Assembly: GCA_900466745.1 (NCBI GenBank)
Contig: UBNE01000024.1
Location: 338-46,947 of the forward strand
Length of the DNA: 46,610 bases
Origin: Hyphomicrobiales bacterium
GTDB taxonomy: Bacteria > Pseudomonadota > Alphaproteobacteria > Rhizobiales > Beijerinckiaceae
Direction of reading: 5' to 3'
Part shown: positions 27,481-40,249 of the stretch, piece by piece
Numbering within the stretch: position 1 is the stretch's first letter
Layout of the letters: each line of letters begins with the position of its first letter
Notes under the pieces: generated by a model
Databases searched by the model: none
Told to the model about the DNA's origin: nothing
What the model saw: the letters and a program-made list of their open reading frames with translations, nothing else
Made by a program: the position numbers and the translations under genes

Positions 27481-27507
27481 CGTCATGGAAGAGGCTGTGA
27501 AGCCGGA

Positions 27508-28074
27508 TCAGCTGCGCGGCGCGAAGGCCTTGAGCGCGGCCGCGGCGAGAGCCGATTTCAGCACGGCGCCGAGCACGAAGGGCGTGGCGCCGAGGGCGAT
27601 CGCCTTCGGCAGGCCGATCAGGACGGCGAGCCAGGCCACGCCGATCACCAGGCAGAGCGCATTGCCGGCGAGCATCGCGGCGAAGGCGAGCCCGACCCGG
27701 CCGCCGTTCCAGCCGCGCTGGGCGAGCCAGCCGGTCAGCGCCGCGGCGAAGGGGAAGGCGATCAGATAGCCGCCCGTCGGGCCGGCGAAATAGGCCGCGC
27801 CGCCGACGGCGCCAGCGAGGACCGGCAGCCCGACGAAGCCCTGCAGCAGCCAGGCGATCACGGTGACGGAGCCGAGCCGCCAGCCATAGAGCGCGCCGAT
27901 CAGCGTCACGGCGAAGGTCTGCATCGTCATCGGCACCGGATACATCGGCACCTTGATCTGCGAGGACAGCGCCAGCAGCAGGCTGCCCACGACGACGGCG
28001 CCGGCCTGCCAGGCGAGCGAGCGGCTTTCCAGGCGCAGCGGGCTGAAGGGGCGGCGGAGGGCAAGATCGGTCAT
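27508..28074 (-). CDS. bioY: Biotin transporter BioY (ECF S component)
   Basis: BioY is the substrate-binding membrane subunit that takes up biotin, alone or with an ECF energising module. The 188-residue product has about six hydrophobic helices and family motifs: the IKVPMYPVPMTMQTFAV stretch near residues 40-57, the GAVGGAAYFAGPTGGYLIAF block and a terminal hydrophobic helix. The ATG at 28074 (MTDLALRRPF) was chosen over a far-upstream in-frame start that adds arginine-rich residues. bioM and bioN are not nearby, so it is a solitary BioY. I looked for the BioR operator (TTATMKATAA type) in the 226 nt upstream and did not find it. It diverges from the aminotransferase gene. Confidence 0.93.
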   Translation of the reverse strand: MTDLALRRPFSPLRLESRSLAWQAGAVVVGSLLLALSSQIKVPMYPVPMTMQTFAVTLIGALYGWRLGSVTVIAWLLQGFVGLPVLAGAVGGAAYFAGPTGGYLIAFPFAAALTGWLAQRGWNGGRVGLAFAAMLAGNALCLVIGVAWLAVLIGLPKAIALGATPFVLGAVLKSALAAAALKAFAPRS

Positions 28075-28300
28075 GGTCGCTCCGTGGTACGATCGGCGAC
28101 GGTGGTCGCGATTCCGGAGGGGCCTTGTGGTCCTTTTTCGGCGGGGGACGCAAGGCCTATCCGTGCGGGGCGCGTTCGGCATCCTGCCCGGCGGCGCCAT
28201 GCAGGGCGGGAGTGCGGGCAATGCCGCGGCCTATCTTGCGCGCGCCCGCGATATGTCGGATGGCCTGCGGCAGGTGACCTTCCCGCCTCGAGGATTCCCG

Positions 28301-29479
28301 ATGACCCTGGCCAATGGCCGGCAGCTTCTCGCGATGCCCGGCCCGACCAATATTCCCGACCGCGTGCTGCAGGCGATGATGCGTCCGGCCGAGGAGCTGG
28401 CCTCCGACAGCATCGTGAACCTGACGGAGACGGTGCTGGCCGATCTCAAGCGTATCTTCAGGACCGGGGGCGAAACCTTCGTCTATGCCGCCAACGGCCA
28501 TGGCGGCTGGGAGGCGGCCTTCACCAACGTATTGTCGCGCGGCGACAAGGTGCTGGTGCTGGAGAGCGGGCGCTTCGCCGTCGGCTGGGGCGAGATGGCG
28601 CGCTTCATGGGCGCCGATGTCGAGATGCTGCCCGGAAGCTGGCGCCGGGCGGTCGACCCCGCCGCCGTCGAGGCGAGGCTGCGCGCCGACACCCATCACG
28701 CGATCAAGGCGGTGATGACGGTGCAGATCGACACCGCCGCCGGCGTCGTCAACGACATCCCGGCGATCCGCAAGGCGATCGACGCCGCCGGGCACCCTGC
28801 CCTGTTCATGGTCGACGGCGTCGCCTCGCTGGGCTGCATGGAGTTCGAGATGGACGCCTGGCGCGTCGATGTCGCCGTCTCCGCCTCGCAGAAGGGATTG
28901 ATGTCCTCGCCCGGCCTCGCCTTCGTCGCCGCGAGCGCCAAGGCGCTGGCGGCGCATAAGCGCGCCGACATGCGCAGCGGCTACTGGGACTGGTCCGGCC
29001 GCATGGACACCATGGCCTATATGAAGCATTGCGGCACCGCTCCCGAGCATCTGCTCTTCGGCGTGCGCGCCGCCCTCGACATGATCTTCGAGGAAGGGCT
29101 GGAGGCCGTCTGGCGCCGCCACGCCGTCCTGGCCAGGGCGACGCATGCGGCGGTCGAGACCTGGGCCGGCGGCCAGTCGCTGGGCTTCGGCGTGCCGGAG
29201 CCGCAGGAGCGCGCCCCGTCCGTGACGACCATCCTGACCCCCGGCTTCGAGGTGACGGCGCTGACCGATTTCGTGCGCGACACCTGCGGCGTCTCGCTCG
29301 GCCTCGGCATTGGCGACTATACCGGCAAGGCCTTCCGCATCGCGCATATGGGCCATTTCAACGCCGCGGCCCTGCTCGGCACGCTCGGCGCGGTCGAGAT
29401 GGCGCTGCAGGCCAGGGAAATCCCGCACGGCTCCGGCGGCGTCGCGGCGGCGGTCGCGAGCCTCGCCGAAGCGGCCTGA
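28301..29479 (+). CDS. Class V aminotransferase, alanine/serine-glyoxylate type
   Basis: A PLP enzyme related to alanine-glyoxylate and serine-glyoxylate aminotransferases, which make glycine from glyoxylate. The 392-residue product has MPGPTNIPDRVLQAM at the N-terminus, D172 in FMVDGVASLG for the PLP pyridine nitrogen, and the Schiff-base lysine K198 in VSASQKGLMSSPGLAF. SGYWDW and RIAHMGHFN near the end fit the SgaA-type subgroup. The ATG at 28301 follows GAGG with 8-nt spacing; upstream in-frame sequence looks non-coding. It diverges from bioY and is followed by a palindromic repeat and an ABC-F gene. No serine-cycle genes are nearby, so the amino donor cannot be decided. Confidence 0.88.
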   Translation: MTLANGRQLLAMPGPTNIPDRVLQAMMRPAEELASDSIVNLTETVLADLKRIFRTGGETFVYAANGHGGWEAAFTNVLSRGDKVLVLESGRFAVGWGEMARFMGADVEMLPGSWRRAVDPAAVEARLRADTHHAIKAVMTVQIDTAAGVVNDIPAIRKAIDAAGHPALFMVDGVASLGCMEFEMDAWRVDVAVSASQKGLMSSPGLAFVAASAKALAAHKRADMRSGYWDWSGRMDTMAYMKHCGTAPEHLLFGVRAALDMIFEEGLEAVWRRHAVLARATHAAVETWAGGQSLGFGVPEPQERAPSVTTILTPGFEVTALTDFVRDTCGVSLGLGIGDYTGKAFRIAHMGHFNAAALLGTLGAVEMALQAREIPHGSGGVAAAVASLAEAA

Positions 29480-29493
29480 AGCAGACAATCACC

Positions 29494-29542
29494 CGCCGTC
29501 ATTCCGGGGCTCAGCGCTTGCGCGCGCCCCGGAATGACGGCG
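29494..29542. repeat. Intergenic palindromic repeat, short form, copy 4
   Basis: Perfect 17-nt arms CGCCGTCATTCCGGGGC (29494-29510) and GCCCCGGAATGACGGCG (29526-29542) enclose a 15-nt loop. It starts 14 nt after the aminotransferase stop and ends 38 nt before the ABC-F start, and could act as a terminator-like or mRNA-stabilising structure between them. Confidence 0.9.
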
Positions 29543-29580
29543 GTTCCGTATCCAGATCCAACAATCCCGGCCCCACACCG

Positions 29581-31203
<1,623 letters not shown>

Positions 31204-31218
31204 CCGGGTAAAGGCGCG

Positions 31219-31323
31219 GTCATCCCGGGCGACCGTAGGGAAACCCGGAAACCACGCCTGAACCTTTCCAATCCACGCTCAGGCATGGATCCCGGATCTC
31301 CGCTTCGCTCCGTCCGGGATGAC
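31219..31323. repeat. Intergenic palindromic repeat, long form, copy 5
   Basis: GTCATCCCGG (31219-31228) and CCGGGATGAC (31314-31323) bound the element. The right part AGGCATGGATCCCGGATCTC plus CGCTTCGCTCCGT closely matches copy 3 at 26212-26308. It begins 16 nt after the ABC-F stop and lies in the 289-nt region before uvrA. Confidence 0.87.
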
Positions 31324-31492
31324 GGCGAAGGCGGGCAGAGCCGCGCTCCTGCCGTCTCCTGTCAGCAAGGCGCCCCGCAAGGACGGTGCATCCGCACGGC
31401 TGCATGCTAAACATTCCCGCTGCCCGGAGGACCGGGCTGGAATGGTCCGGCTTTTGCCCTATCTCTAGCGCTTCACCGCAACGGACGCCCCG

Positions 31493-34465
<2,973 letters not shown>

Positions 34466-34495
34466 CGCGGCAGGCCCGCAAGGTCAGCCGCAACG

Positions 34496-34545
34496 CCGCC
34501 GCAGGCGGGGTCGCCCGAACCCGCGGCGGATCCTGCTTGTTTTCC
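34496..34545 (+). terminator. Probable terminator after uvrA
   Basis: CCGCCGC (34496-34502) pairs with GCGGCGG (34523-34529), with an inner GGGT/ACCC stem, followed by the T-rich stretch TCCTGCTTGTTTTCC to 34545. The structure begins 30 nt after the uvrA stop. Bulges make it weaker than the BA14K terminator. Confidence 0.55.
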
Positions 34546-34575
34546 AGCGAGATCCCGGCTGACTGGAACGAATCA

Positions 34576-34660
34576 AAGGAGAACACTCCTTAGAATTTCT
34601 ATCAACATATTGATTTCAAAAGATTATTTTATTGACCGCAGAAGTGTCTGAGCCATATCC
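34576..34660 (+). promoter_or_regulatory. AT-rich promoter/operator region of the iron transporter
   Basis: In an otherwise GC-rich region, 34586-34633 is strikingly AT-rich. It contains inverted repeats AAGGAG/CTCCTT (34576-34591) and ATCAA-CATA-TTGAT (34601-34614). A good -35, TTGACC, lies at 34632-34637 with a weak -10 (ATATCC, 34655-34660) at 17-nt spacing, about 35 nt before the ATG. The inverted repeats just upstream are candidate sites for an iron regulator, but I cannot match them to a known Irr, RirA or Fur consensus. Confidence 0.45.
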
Positions 34661-34694
34661 CTCGGTCCATGCCGGCCCCTGACCGAGGAGAGAC

Positions 34695-35708
34695 ATGATG
34701 ATTGGAAAGACGCATCTCAGCCTGTTGGCTCTGTCGTCCTGCCTTCTGGCCACTCCGGTTCTCGCCCAGAGCGTCAACCTTTACACCACGCGCGAACCCG
34801 CCCTGCTCAACCCGGTGCTCGAGTCCTTCACCAAGGACACCGGCATCAAGGTCAACGCCGTCTTCCTGAAGGACGGCCTGCAGGAACGGATCCGCGCCGA
34901 GGGCGCCAACAGCCCGGCCGACCTCATGCTCCTCGTCGATGTCGGCGAGATCAACGCCGCGGTCGCGGCCGGCATCACCCAGCCGATCAGGTCCGAGACC
35001 GTCGACAAGGTCGTTCCGGCGCAGCTTCGTCCGGACAACAACTGGGTCGCGCTGACCCAGCGGGCCCGGATCGTGATCGCCTCCAAGGAGCGCGTCGCGC
35101 AGGATGCGATCACCTATGAGGAGCTGGCCGAGCCGAAATGGAAGGGCAAGTTCTGCATCCGCTCCGGCCAGCACCCCTACAACAACGCCTTCTTCGCCGC
35201 CTATCTCGCCCATAACGGAGAGGCCAAGGCCGAAAGCTACATCAAGGCGCTGCGCGGCAATGCGGCCCGCAAGCCGGGCGGCGGCGACCGCGATGTCGCC
35301 CGCGACATCCAGTCCGGGCTGTGCGACGTGGCGATCATCAACACCTATTACATCGGTCTGATGAGCCAGGCGAAGAACGAGCAGAAGGGCTGGTTCGACG
35401 CGATCAAGCCGCTCAGGACCAGCTTCGCCGGCGGCGGCACGCATGTGAACGTCTCGGCCGTCGCCTTGGCCAGGAACGCGCCGAACAAGGACAACGCCGT
35501 CAAGCTGGTCGACTACATGCTCGGCGAGAAGGCGCAGGCCGTCTATGCCAACGGCAATTTCGAGTATCCGGTCAACGCCGCCGTCAAGGACAGCGCCGCG
35601 GTGCAGCTTCTCGGGCCGGTGACGCCGGACAGCCTCTCGCTCTCCGAGGTCGCCAGGCACCGCAAGCCCGCCGCCGATCTGGTCGACAAGGCCGGCTTCG
35701 ACAGTTGA
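34695..35708 (+). CDS. Ferric-iron ABC transporter substrate-binding protein (FbpA-like)
   Basis: A periplasmic binding protein that captures ferric iron and delivers it to the permease encoded next. The 337-residue product has a signal peptide (about 1-25, ending ATPVLAQ) and the family features VNLYTTREPALLNPVLESFT, DLMLLVDVGEINAA, and the adjacent tyrosines Y218-Y219 in INTYYIG that coordinate iron in FbpA/FutA proteins. GAGGAGAG lies at the right distance from the ATG at 34695 (a second ATG follows at once). The stop TGA overlaps the putative TTG start of the permease gene. Upstream is an AT-rich region with inverted repeats. Confidence 0.93.
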   Translation: MMIGKTHLSLLALSSCLLATPVLAQSVNLYTTREPALLNPVLESFTKDTGIKVNAVFLKDGLQERIRAEGANSPADLMLLVDVGEINAAVAAGITQPIRSETVDKVVPAQLRPDNNWVALTQRARIVIASKERVAQDAITYEELAEPKWKGKFCIRSGQHPYNNAFFAAYLAHNGEAKAESYIKALRGNAARKPGGGDRDVARDIQSGLCDVAIINTYYIGLMSQAKNEQKGWFDAIKPLRTSFAGGGTHVNVSAVALARNAPNKDNAVKLVDYMLGEKAQAVYANGNFEYPVNAAVKDSAAVQLLGPVTPDSLSLSEVARHRKPAADLVDKAGFDS

Positions 35709-37393
35709 GCGCAGCCGCACCGCAGAGCCTATCCCGGCGGCCGTCATTCCCGTGGCGGCCGTCGACGCGTCTGGCCTACGCCACCTTGCTCGGCGCGGCG
35801 CTGATCCTGCTGCCGCTGGCGGCGCTGGTTGGCTCGGCGCTGTCGCTGCGGCAGGCGGCCGAGATCTGGCCGCATCTGGCCGCCCATGTCCTGCCGACCG
35901 CGCTCATCCAGACCGGGCTGCTGCTGGCCGGCGTCGGGGCGTTGAGCGCGGCGATCGGCGTCGGCGCCGCCTGGCTGGTCACGCAGAGCGAGTTTCCCGG
36001 CCGGGGTGCGCTCGAATGGCTGCTCGCCCTGCCCCTGGCGCTGCCCACCTACATCACCGCCTATATCTACGTCGAATTCATGGGCTTCAACGGCCCGCTG
36101 CAAGGCGCGCTGCGCGCGGCCACCGGCTGGCGGTCCCTGCGCGAATACTGGTTTCCCGAGCCGCGCAGCCTTCCCGGCGCGATCGTCATCATGGCGCTCG
36201 TGCTCTACCCTTACGTCTATCTGAGCGTGCGCGCGCTCTTCGTCGTGCAGAGCGCGGCGATCATCGATGCGGCCCGCACGCTCGGGGCCGGGCGCGGCCG
36301 GCTGTTCCGGCATGTCGGGCTGCCGCTGGCCCGGCCGGCGCTGGCGGCGGGGCTGATCCTCGTGCTGCTCGAGACGCTGAACGACATCGGCGCGAGCGAA
36401 TATCTCGGCATCCGCACGCTGACGCTGTCGATCTACACGACCTGGCTGAACCGGGGATCGCTGGCCGGCGCCTCGCAGATCGCCTGCGTGATGCTGCTGC
36501 TCGTCTTCGCGCTGCTGCTGGGCGAAGCGCGGCTGCGCGAACGGCGTGGCTTCGCCATCTCCGCCCAGCCCGGCCGCATCGCCGCCCGCCGGCGCCTGGG
36601 CCGGGGCGCGGGGATGCTCGCCGCCCTCGCCTGCCTGCTGCCCGTCCTGCTGGGCGCGGTGCTCCCCGTCGGGTTCCTGATCGCCGAGACGCTGAGGCTC
36701 CAGCGGCTCGCCGGGCTGGACCCGGCGCTGCTCGGCCAGCTCGGCAACGCCCTGCTGCTGGCCATGGCGGCGTCGCTCATCGTCCTGGCCCTCGGCTTCG
36801 GGATCGCCGCGGCCGCCCGGCGCGGGCAGGAACGCTTCCTGCGACTGCTCGCGCGCTTCGCCGGGCTCGGCTACGCGGTGCCGGGAACGGTGCTGGCGCT
36901 CGGCGTGCTGATTCCGGTCGCCGCGATCGACAATCTCGTCGCCGATACGCTGCGCCGCTGGTTCGGGCGCGAGGTCGGGCTGGTGCTGATCGGCTCGGGC
37001 GCGGCGCTGCTCGTCGCCTATGCGGCGCGCTTCCTCGCCATCGGCATCAACGGGATCGAGAGCGGTCTCGCGCGCATCCCCCGGCGCGTCGACGACGCCG
37101 CCCGCAGCCTCGGCGCAGGCGGCGGGGTGCTGCTGCGCCAGTTCTACTGGCCTCTGGCGCGCCCGGCGATCGCGACGGCGGGCCTGCTGGTCTTCGTCGA
37201 CGTGCTCAAGGAGCTGCCGGCGACGCTGCTGCTGCGCCCGCTCGGCGTCGAGACCCTGGCGACCACGGTCTACGGCCATGCCTCCCGGGGCGTGTTCGAG
37301 GAAGGCGCGCCGGCGGCGCTGCTGATCGTGCTCGCCGGCCTCGTCCCGGCGCTGATCCTCGCCCGGATCCGCCCGGCACAGAAGGAGCCCTGA
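35705..37393 (+). CDS. Ferric-iron ABC transporter permease (FbpB-like, fused)
   Basis: A 562-residue inner-membrane permease with two binding-protein-dependent transport domains in one chain, as in FbpB. Each half ends with an EAA-type loop contacting the ATPase: IIDAARTLGAGRGRLFRHVG near residue 187 and VDDAARSLGAGGGVLLRQFY near 462. About twelve hydrophobic segments are visible. I place the start at TTG 35705, overlapping the previous stop as TTGA; it gives MSAAAPQSLSRRPSF and then the first helix. This start is inferred, with no ATG or GTG nearby in frame. No ATPase gene (fbpC) follows; the next gene encodes a polysaccharide polymerase. Confidence 0.9.
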   Translation: MSAAAPQSLSRRPSFPWRPSTRLAYATLLGAALILLPLAALVGSALSLRQAAEIWPHLAAHVLPTALIQTGLLLAGVGALSAAIGVGAAWLVTQSEFPGRGALEWLLALPLALPTYITAYIYVEFMGFNGPLQGALRAATGWRSLREYWFPEPRSLPGAIVIMALVLYPYVYLSVRALFVVQSAAIIDAARTLGAGRGRLFRHVGLPLARPALAAGLILVLLETLNDIGASEYLGIRTLTLSIYTTWLNRGSLAGASQIACVMLLLVFALLLGEARLRERRGFAISAQPGRIAARRRLGRGAGMLAALACLLPVLLGAVLPVGFLIAETLRLQRLAGLDPALLGQLGNALLLAMAASLIVLALGFGIAAAARRGQERFLRLLARFAGLGYAVPGTVLALGVLIPVAAIDNLVADTLRRWFGREVGLVLIGSGAALLVAYAARFLAIGINGIESGLARIPRRVDDAARSLGAGGGVLLRQFYWPLARPAIATAGLLVFVDVLKELPATLLLRPLGVETLATTVYGHASRGVFEEGAPAALLIVLAGLVPALILARIRPAQKEP

Positions 37394-37505
37394 CCGGCGG
37401 GAATGGCTCTGTGCCACCTCATGACGGGCTCTTAACGCGCGTCTGGCATATGATCGGCGCGGCGGCCGCTTTCCCAGGGCCGCGAGGCCGGGACGAGCGC
37501 CACGC

Positions 37506-38819
37506 ATGAGCCAGACGGGCACCATCGCAGAAGCCGCAGGCGCGGGCGCAGACGGGCGCACCCGGCGGCTCGCCACGGCGCTGTCCGGCTTCGGGCTGTT
37601 CATCCTGATCATGACGCTGCAGCCCTTCGCGCCGCCGCCGGACGCGGCGCAGCTCTCCGCTCCCAATAGCGGCAACCTCGTCAACCAGATCGGCTACCTC
37701 GTGCTGGGCGGGCTCTATCTGACGGCGATCCTGCGCCTGACGCCGCGGCCGGTCCTGGCCCGGCTCGGCCTCGGCATCTGGTTCGCCGTCTTCGCCCTGG
37801 CCTGCCTGTCGAGCTTCCAGGCGCTCGACCCGGCGGCTTCGCTGCGCGGCCTCCTGCTCGGAGCGGTCGCGATGATCGTGGTGGCGGGCGTGCTGGTCCT
37901 GCCGGAAAGCGAGGCTGATTTCGCGACGGCGGCCGTCGACGCCTGCATCGCGGTGCTCGTCCTCGTCTACGGCGTGCTGATCTTCGCCCATCACCTCGCG
38001 GTGCACAGCGCCGAGGGCGCCGAAGGCGTGCATGTCGGCGAATGGCGCGGGCACCTTTCCCATAAGAACTTCGCCGCGCCGGTGTTCTCCATGATGGCGA
38101 TGATCGGGATCTATGGCTGGCGTGCCGGCTTGAGATGGCGCGGCGCGCTGATCGTGCTGCTCTGCGTGGTCTTCGTCTTCAACAGCGGCTCGAAGACCAC
38201 GCTCGGCGTGCTGCCCGTCGCGGTCGGGATCGTGCTGCTCGGACGGATTACCGGTCGGCCCGGGCTTGCGGTGGCGCTGCATCTCCTGCTGGTCGCCGCG
38301 CTCGGCTGCCTCACCGTCGGCACGGTGATATCGCCTCAGCTCCACCGCATCGGCACGGCGCTGATCCCGGACCCGACCTATACCGGCCGCGACGAGATCT
38401 GGAAATTCGCGCTCTCCCGCATCGCCGAACGCCCCTGGACCGGCTACGGCTATGCCAGCTTCTGGCAGACGCCGGTCGTCACCGGGCTGGAGGAGAACTA
38501 CGAGGCGAGCTGGGACGTGCGCGGCATCGGCTCGGGGCACAACACCTATCTCGACGCGGCCCTGATGTTCGGCATCCCCGGCGCGGCGGTGACGCTCTGG
38601 CTGTTGATGGTCCGGCCGCTGCGAAACTATATCGCCGCGGCGCGCGAGCCGGCCAATCGCAGGCTCGCCGACCTTTTCGCCATGATCGTGGTCTTCATGA
38701 CCTATGTCGGCATGCTCGAGACCTTCCTGCTCAACCGCTCCGACCCGCTCTGGACCCTCTACGCCCTGGCGGTGATGGGGCTGGAGCTGCTGCGGCGGAT
38801 GCAGGTGAAGGCGGACTGA
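37506..38819 (+). CDS. O-antigen ligase / polymerase family membrane protein
   Basis: A 437-residue polytopic membrane protein of the Wzy_C/O-antigen ligase superfamily (ExoQ-like), which polymerise or transfer surface polysaccharide repeat units. About ten to eleven hydrophobic segments are seen. A periplasmic loop motif GHLSHKNFAAP (histidines near 182 and 185) and the later TGRDEIWKFALSRIAERPW with GYGYASFW and SGHNTYLDAALMFGIPG are typical of the superfamily. The ATG at 37506 is used. It follows the iron permease by 112 nt and ends 14 nt from a convergent acyltransferase. Whether it is a ligase or polymerase cannot be decided here. No glycosyltransferases accompany it. Confidence 0.87.
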   Translation: MSQTGTIAEAAGAGADGRTRRLATALSGFGLFILIMTLQPFAPPPDAAQLSAPNSGNLVNQIGYLVLGGLYLTAILRLTPRPVLARLGLGIWFAVFALACLSSFQALDPAASLRGLLLGAVAMIVVAGVLVLPESEADFATAAVDACIAVLVLVYGVLIFAHHLAVHSAEGAEGVHVGEWRGHLSHKNFAAPVFSMMAMIGIYGWRAGLRWRGALIVLLCVVFVFNSGSKTTLGVLPVAVGIVLLGRITGRPGLAVALHLLLVAALGCLTVGTVISPQLHRIGTALIPDPTYTGRDEIWKFALSRIAERPWTGYGYASFWQTPVVTGLEENYEASWDVRGIGSGHNTYLDAALMFGIPGAAVTLWLLMVRPLRNYIAAAREPANRRLADLFAMIVVFMTYVGMLETFLLNRSDPLWTLYALAVMGLELLRRMQVKAD

Positions 38820-38833
38820 GCCGGCGGCTGCTA

Positions 38834-40009
38834 CTACGCCGCGGGCACCGTGACCCGCCGCGCCTGCCCGCGCCAGGGCTTCTGGCCCAGCACATAGGGC
38901 TTCACCGCCAGGAAAGGCTTCTCGATCCAGAGCCAGGAAAACAGCGCGAACAGCACGACCAGCGGCGCCGAAATCGCGAAGAGCACGAGCCCGCTGCCAT
39001 GGACCAGATCGGTCTGGTAGACCAGCGCCTGCTGGATCGGGAAGCCGTAAAGATAGATGCCGTAGGAGACGTCGAGCTTGCGGATGCGCTGCGGCAGCCT
39101 GAGCGGCAGCAGGCCGATATAGATCACGCAATAGGTCAGGAAGGGCGGCACCAGGAAGCACCATTCACGCGGCGCCGACATCAGCACGATCGAGGCTGCG
39201 AGTGCCGCCGCGAACAAGCTCCAATGCATCGGCAGGCGGTCGCGCCACTGGAAATAGAGGCACCCGACCAGGAAGTAGAACACCACCACGGTCCAGTGGT
39301 AGTTGCCCTCGGTGATGCCGAAGCCGCGCATATGGGCCGCGACGGTCGCGGCAAGGATGATGGCGGCCGAGAGCATCGCGAAGAGCACGCGGCGACGCAC
39401 CAGGCCGACGCCGATCATCAGCGCCATCACGATATAGCAATAGAATTCCGGCTTCAGCGTCCACAGGTTCTGGTTGACCGTGTTTGGAACCGGATTGTGC
39501 TCGAACACGCCGGGCAGCTCGAAGCGGATGCGCCCGACGACGTTGCCGAAATACTCCCAGAACCGGATGTCCGAGACGTAGTCCCGCAGAGCCCATGTCG
39601 TCAGCAGCGGCCCGAGCACCAGCGCCGACAGGGTGATCTCGACGAAGAGCGCCGGGACGATGCGGATCGCCCGCAGGGTGATGAAGGGCCTTACGGCGCC
39701 AGTGCGGAGAGCGCTGCCGGTGACGAGGAAACCGCTCAGCGCGAAGAAGGCCGGGACGAGGCTGAGCCGGAACAGCCCGCCCCAGCCGACCCAGTCCTCG
39801 CTGGTGTCCGCGCCGGCGACCCAGCCGGAATGGACTGCGAGGATCGTCACCGACAGGATCAGGCGCAAGGCGTTGAAGCCGGGCCCCTCTCCGCCATTGC
39901 GCTCCAGGATATCGGCGGCCGTCGGCAGCGAGCCGAGAAAGCCGCCATCCCGGCGGGCCTGCCCCTCATCCGCATGGCCCTTGTCCGATTTCGATACGCT
40001 TTGTGTCAT
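38834..40009 (-). CDS. Acyltransferase 3 family membrane protein (OafA/ExoZ-like)
   Basis: A 391-residue integral-membrane acyltransferase of the family that O-acetylates or succinylates surface polysaccharides. It has the early motif LRLILSVTILAVHSGW with the essential histidine H60, then PAFFALSGFLVTGS, RAIRIVPALFVEI and LWTLKPEFYCY, and about ten membrane helices. A charged N-terminal tail precedes them. I prefer the ATG at 40009 (MTQSVSKSDK) because GGAG lies upstream; ATG 40039 and GTG 40060 are in frame and cannot be excluded. It is convergent with the O-antigen-ligase-like gene, and the pair probably modifies the same polysaccharide. It diverges from the sulfite-reduction operon. Confidence 0.88.
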   Translation of the reverse strand: MTQSVSKSDKGHADEGQARRDGGFLGSLPTAADILERNGGEGPGFNALRLILSVTILAVHSGWVAGADTSEDWVGWGGLFRLSLVPAFFALSGFLVTGSALRTGAVRPFITLRAIRIVPALFVEITLSALVLGPLLTTWALRDYVSDIRFWEYFGNVVGRIRFELPGVFEHNPVPNTVNQNLWTLKPEFYCYIVMALMIGVGLVRRRVLFAMLSAAIILAATVAAHMRGFGITEGNYHWTVVVFYFLVGCLYFQWRDRLPMHWSLFAAALAASIVLMSAPREWCFLVPPFLTYCVIYIGLLPLRLPQRIRKLDVSYGIYLYGFPIQQALVYQTDLVHGSGLVLFAISAPLVVLFALFSWLWIEKPFLAVKPYVLGQKPWRGQARRVTVPAA

Positions 40010-40106
40010 CCCCAGCCGCTCCGCATGCTCGCCGGTCATTAGCTGCAAGCGGCGCGCCACAACAATCGCGGATTAAATTACTCCAGATCGGCGGCAATAA
40101 AGAAAA

Positions 40107-40124
40107 TCACGCTACCTAACGTGA
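40107..40124. promoter_or_regulatory. Inverted repeat TCACG-N8-CGTGA upstream of sulfite-reduction operon
   Basis: TCACG (40107-40111) and CGTGA (40120-40124) form an 18-bp interrupted palindrome in an AT-rich part of the divergent region between the acyltransferase and DUF2849 genes. The spacing suits a dimeric regulator contacting one face of the helix. I cannot name the regulator. Confidence 0.35.
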
Positions 40125-40157
40125 ATTGAAGCCCGTGCCCTGCTGCCTTATTTTAAA

Positions 40158-40175
40158 CGTTCGGAAAAACGAACG
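40158..40175. promoter_or_regulatory. Inverted repeat CGTTCG-N6-CGAACG upstream of sulfite-reduction operon
   Basis: CGTTCG (40158-40163) and CGAACG (40170-40175) flank GAAAAA, 34 nt downstream of the previous inverted repeat and 75 nt before the DUF2849 ATG. It may be an operator or an mRNA hairpin in the leader. The preceding TTATTTTAAA at 40148-40157 is one of the few AT-rich blocks here and may be part of the promoter. Confidence 0.4.
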
Positions 40176-40249
40176 GAATGGACGCAGAACTTGGCGCGCC
40201 GGGACCTGATCGCCCCCCTCCCCGAAGCCGTCCGCGCGGAGACCGCGTG

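Larger units (their letters stand above)
27032..27507. other. Intergenic region between bioY and ssb
   Basis: This 476-nt gap lies between two minus-strand genes. It holds the bioY terminator (27455-27480), a strong SD-ATG signal for a 30-codon frame of doubtful status (27179-27271) and the SOS box upstream of ssb (27122-27136). I recognise no other gene. Confidence 0.6.

Noticed and set aside
28075..28300. BioR operator or glycine riboswitch between bioY and the aminotransferase gene
   Set aside because: No TTATMKATAA-type box and no glycine-aptamer core are visible.
31412..31428. ATTCCCGCTGCCCGG before uvrA as a degenerate SOS box similar to the one before ssb
   Set aside because: Only the left half-site resembles GTTC and the right half-site is absent; the similarity is too short to claim a relic.
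34589..34601. TTAGAATTTCTA before the iron transporter as an Irr control element
   Set aside because: The half-sites resemble TTAGAA/TTCTAA, but the spacing and outer bases do not fit the element as I know it.
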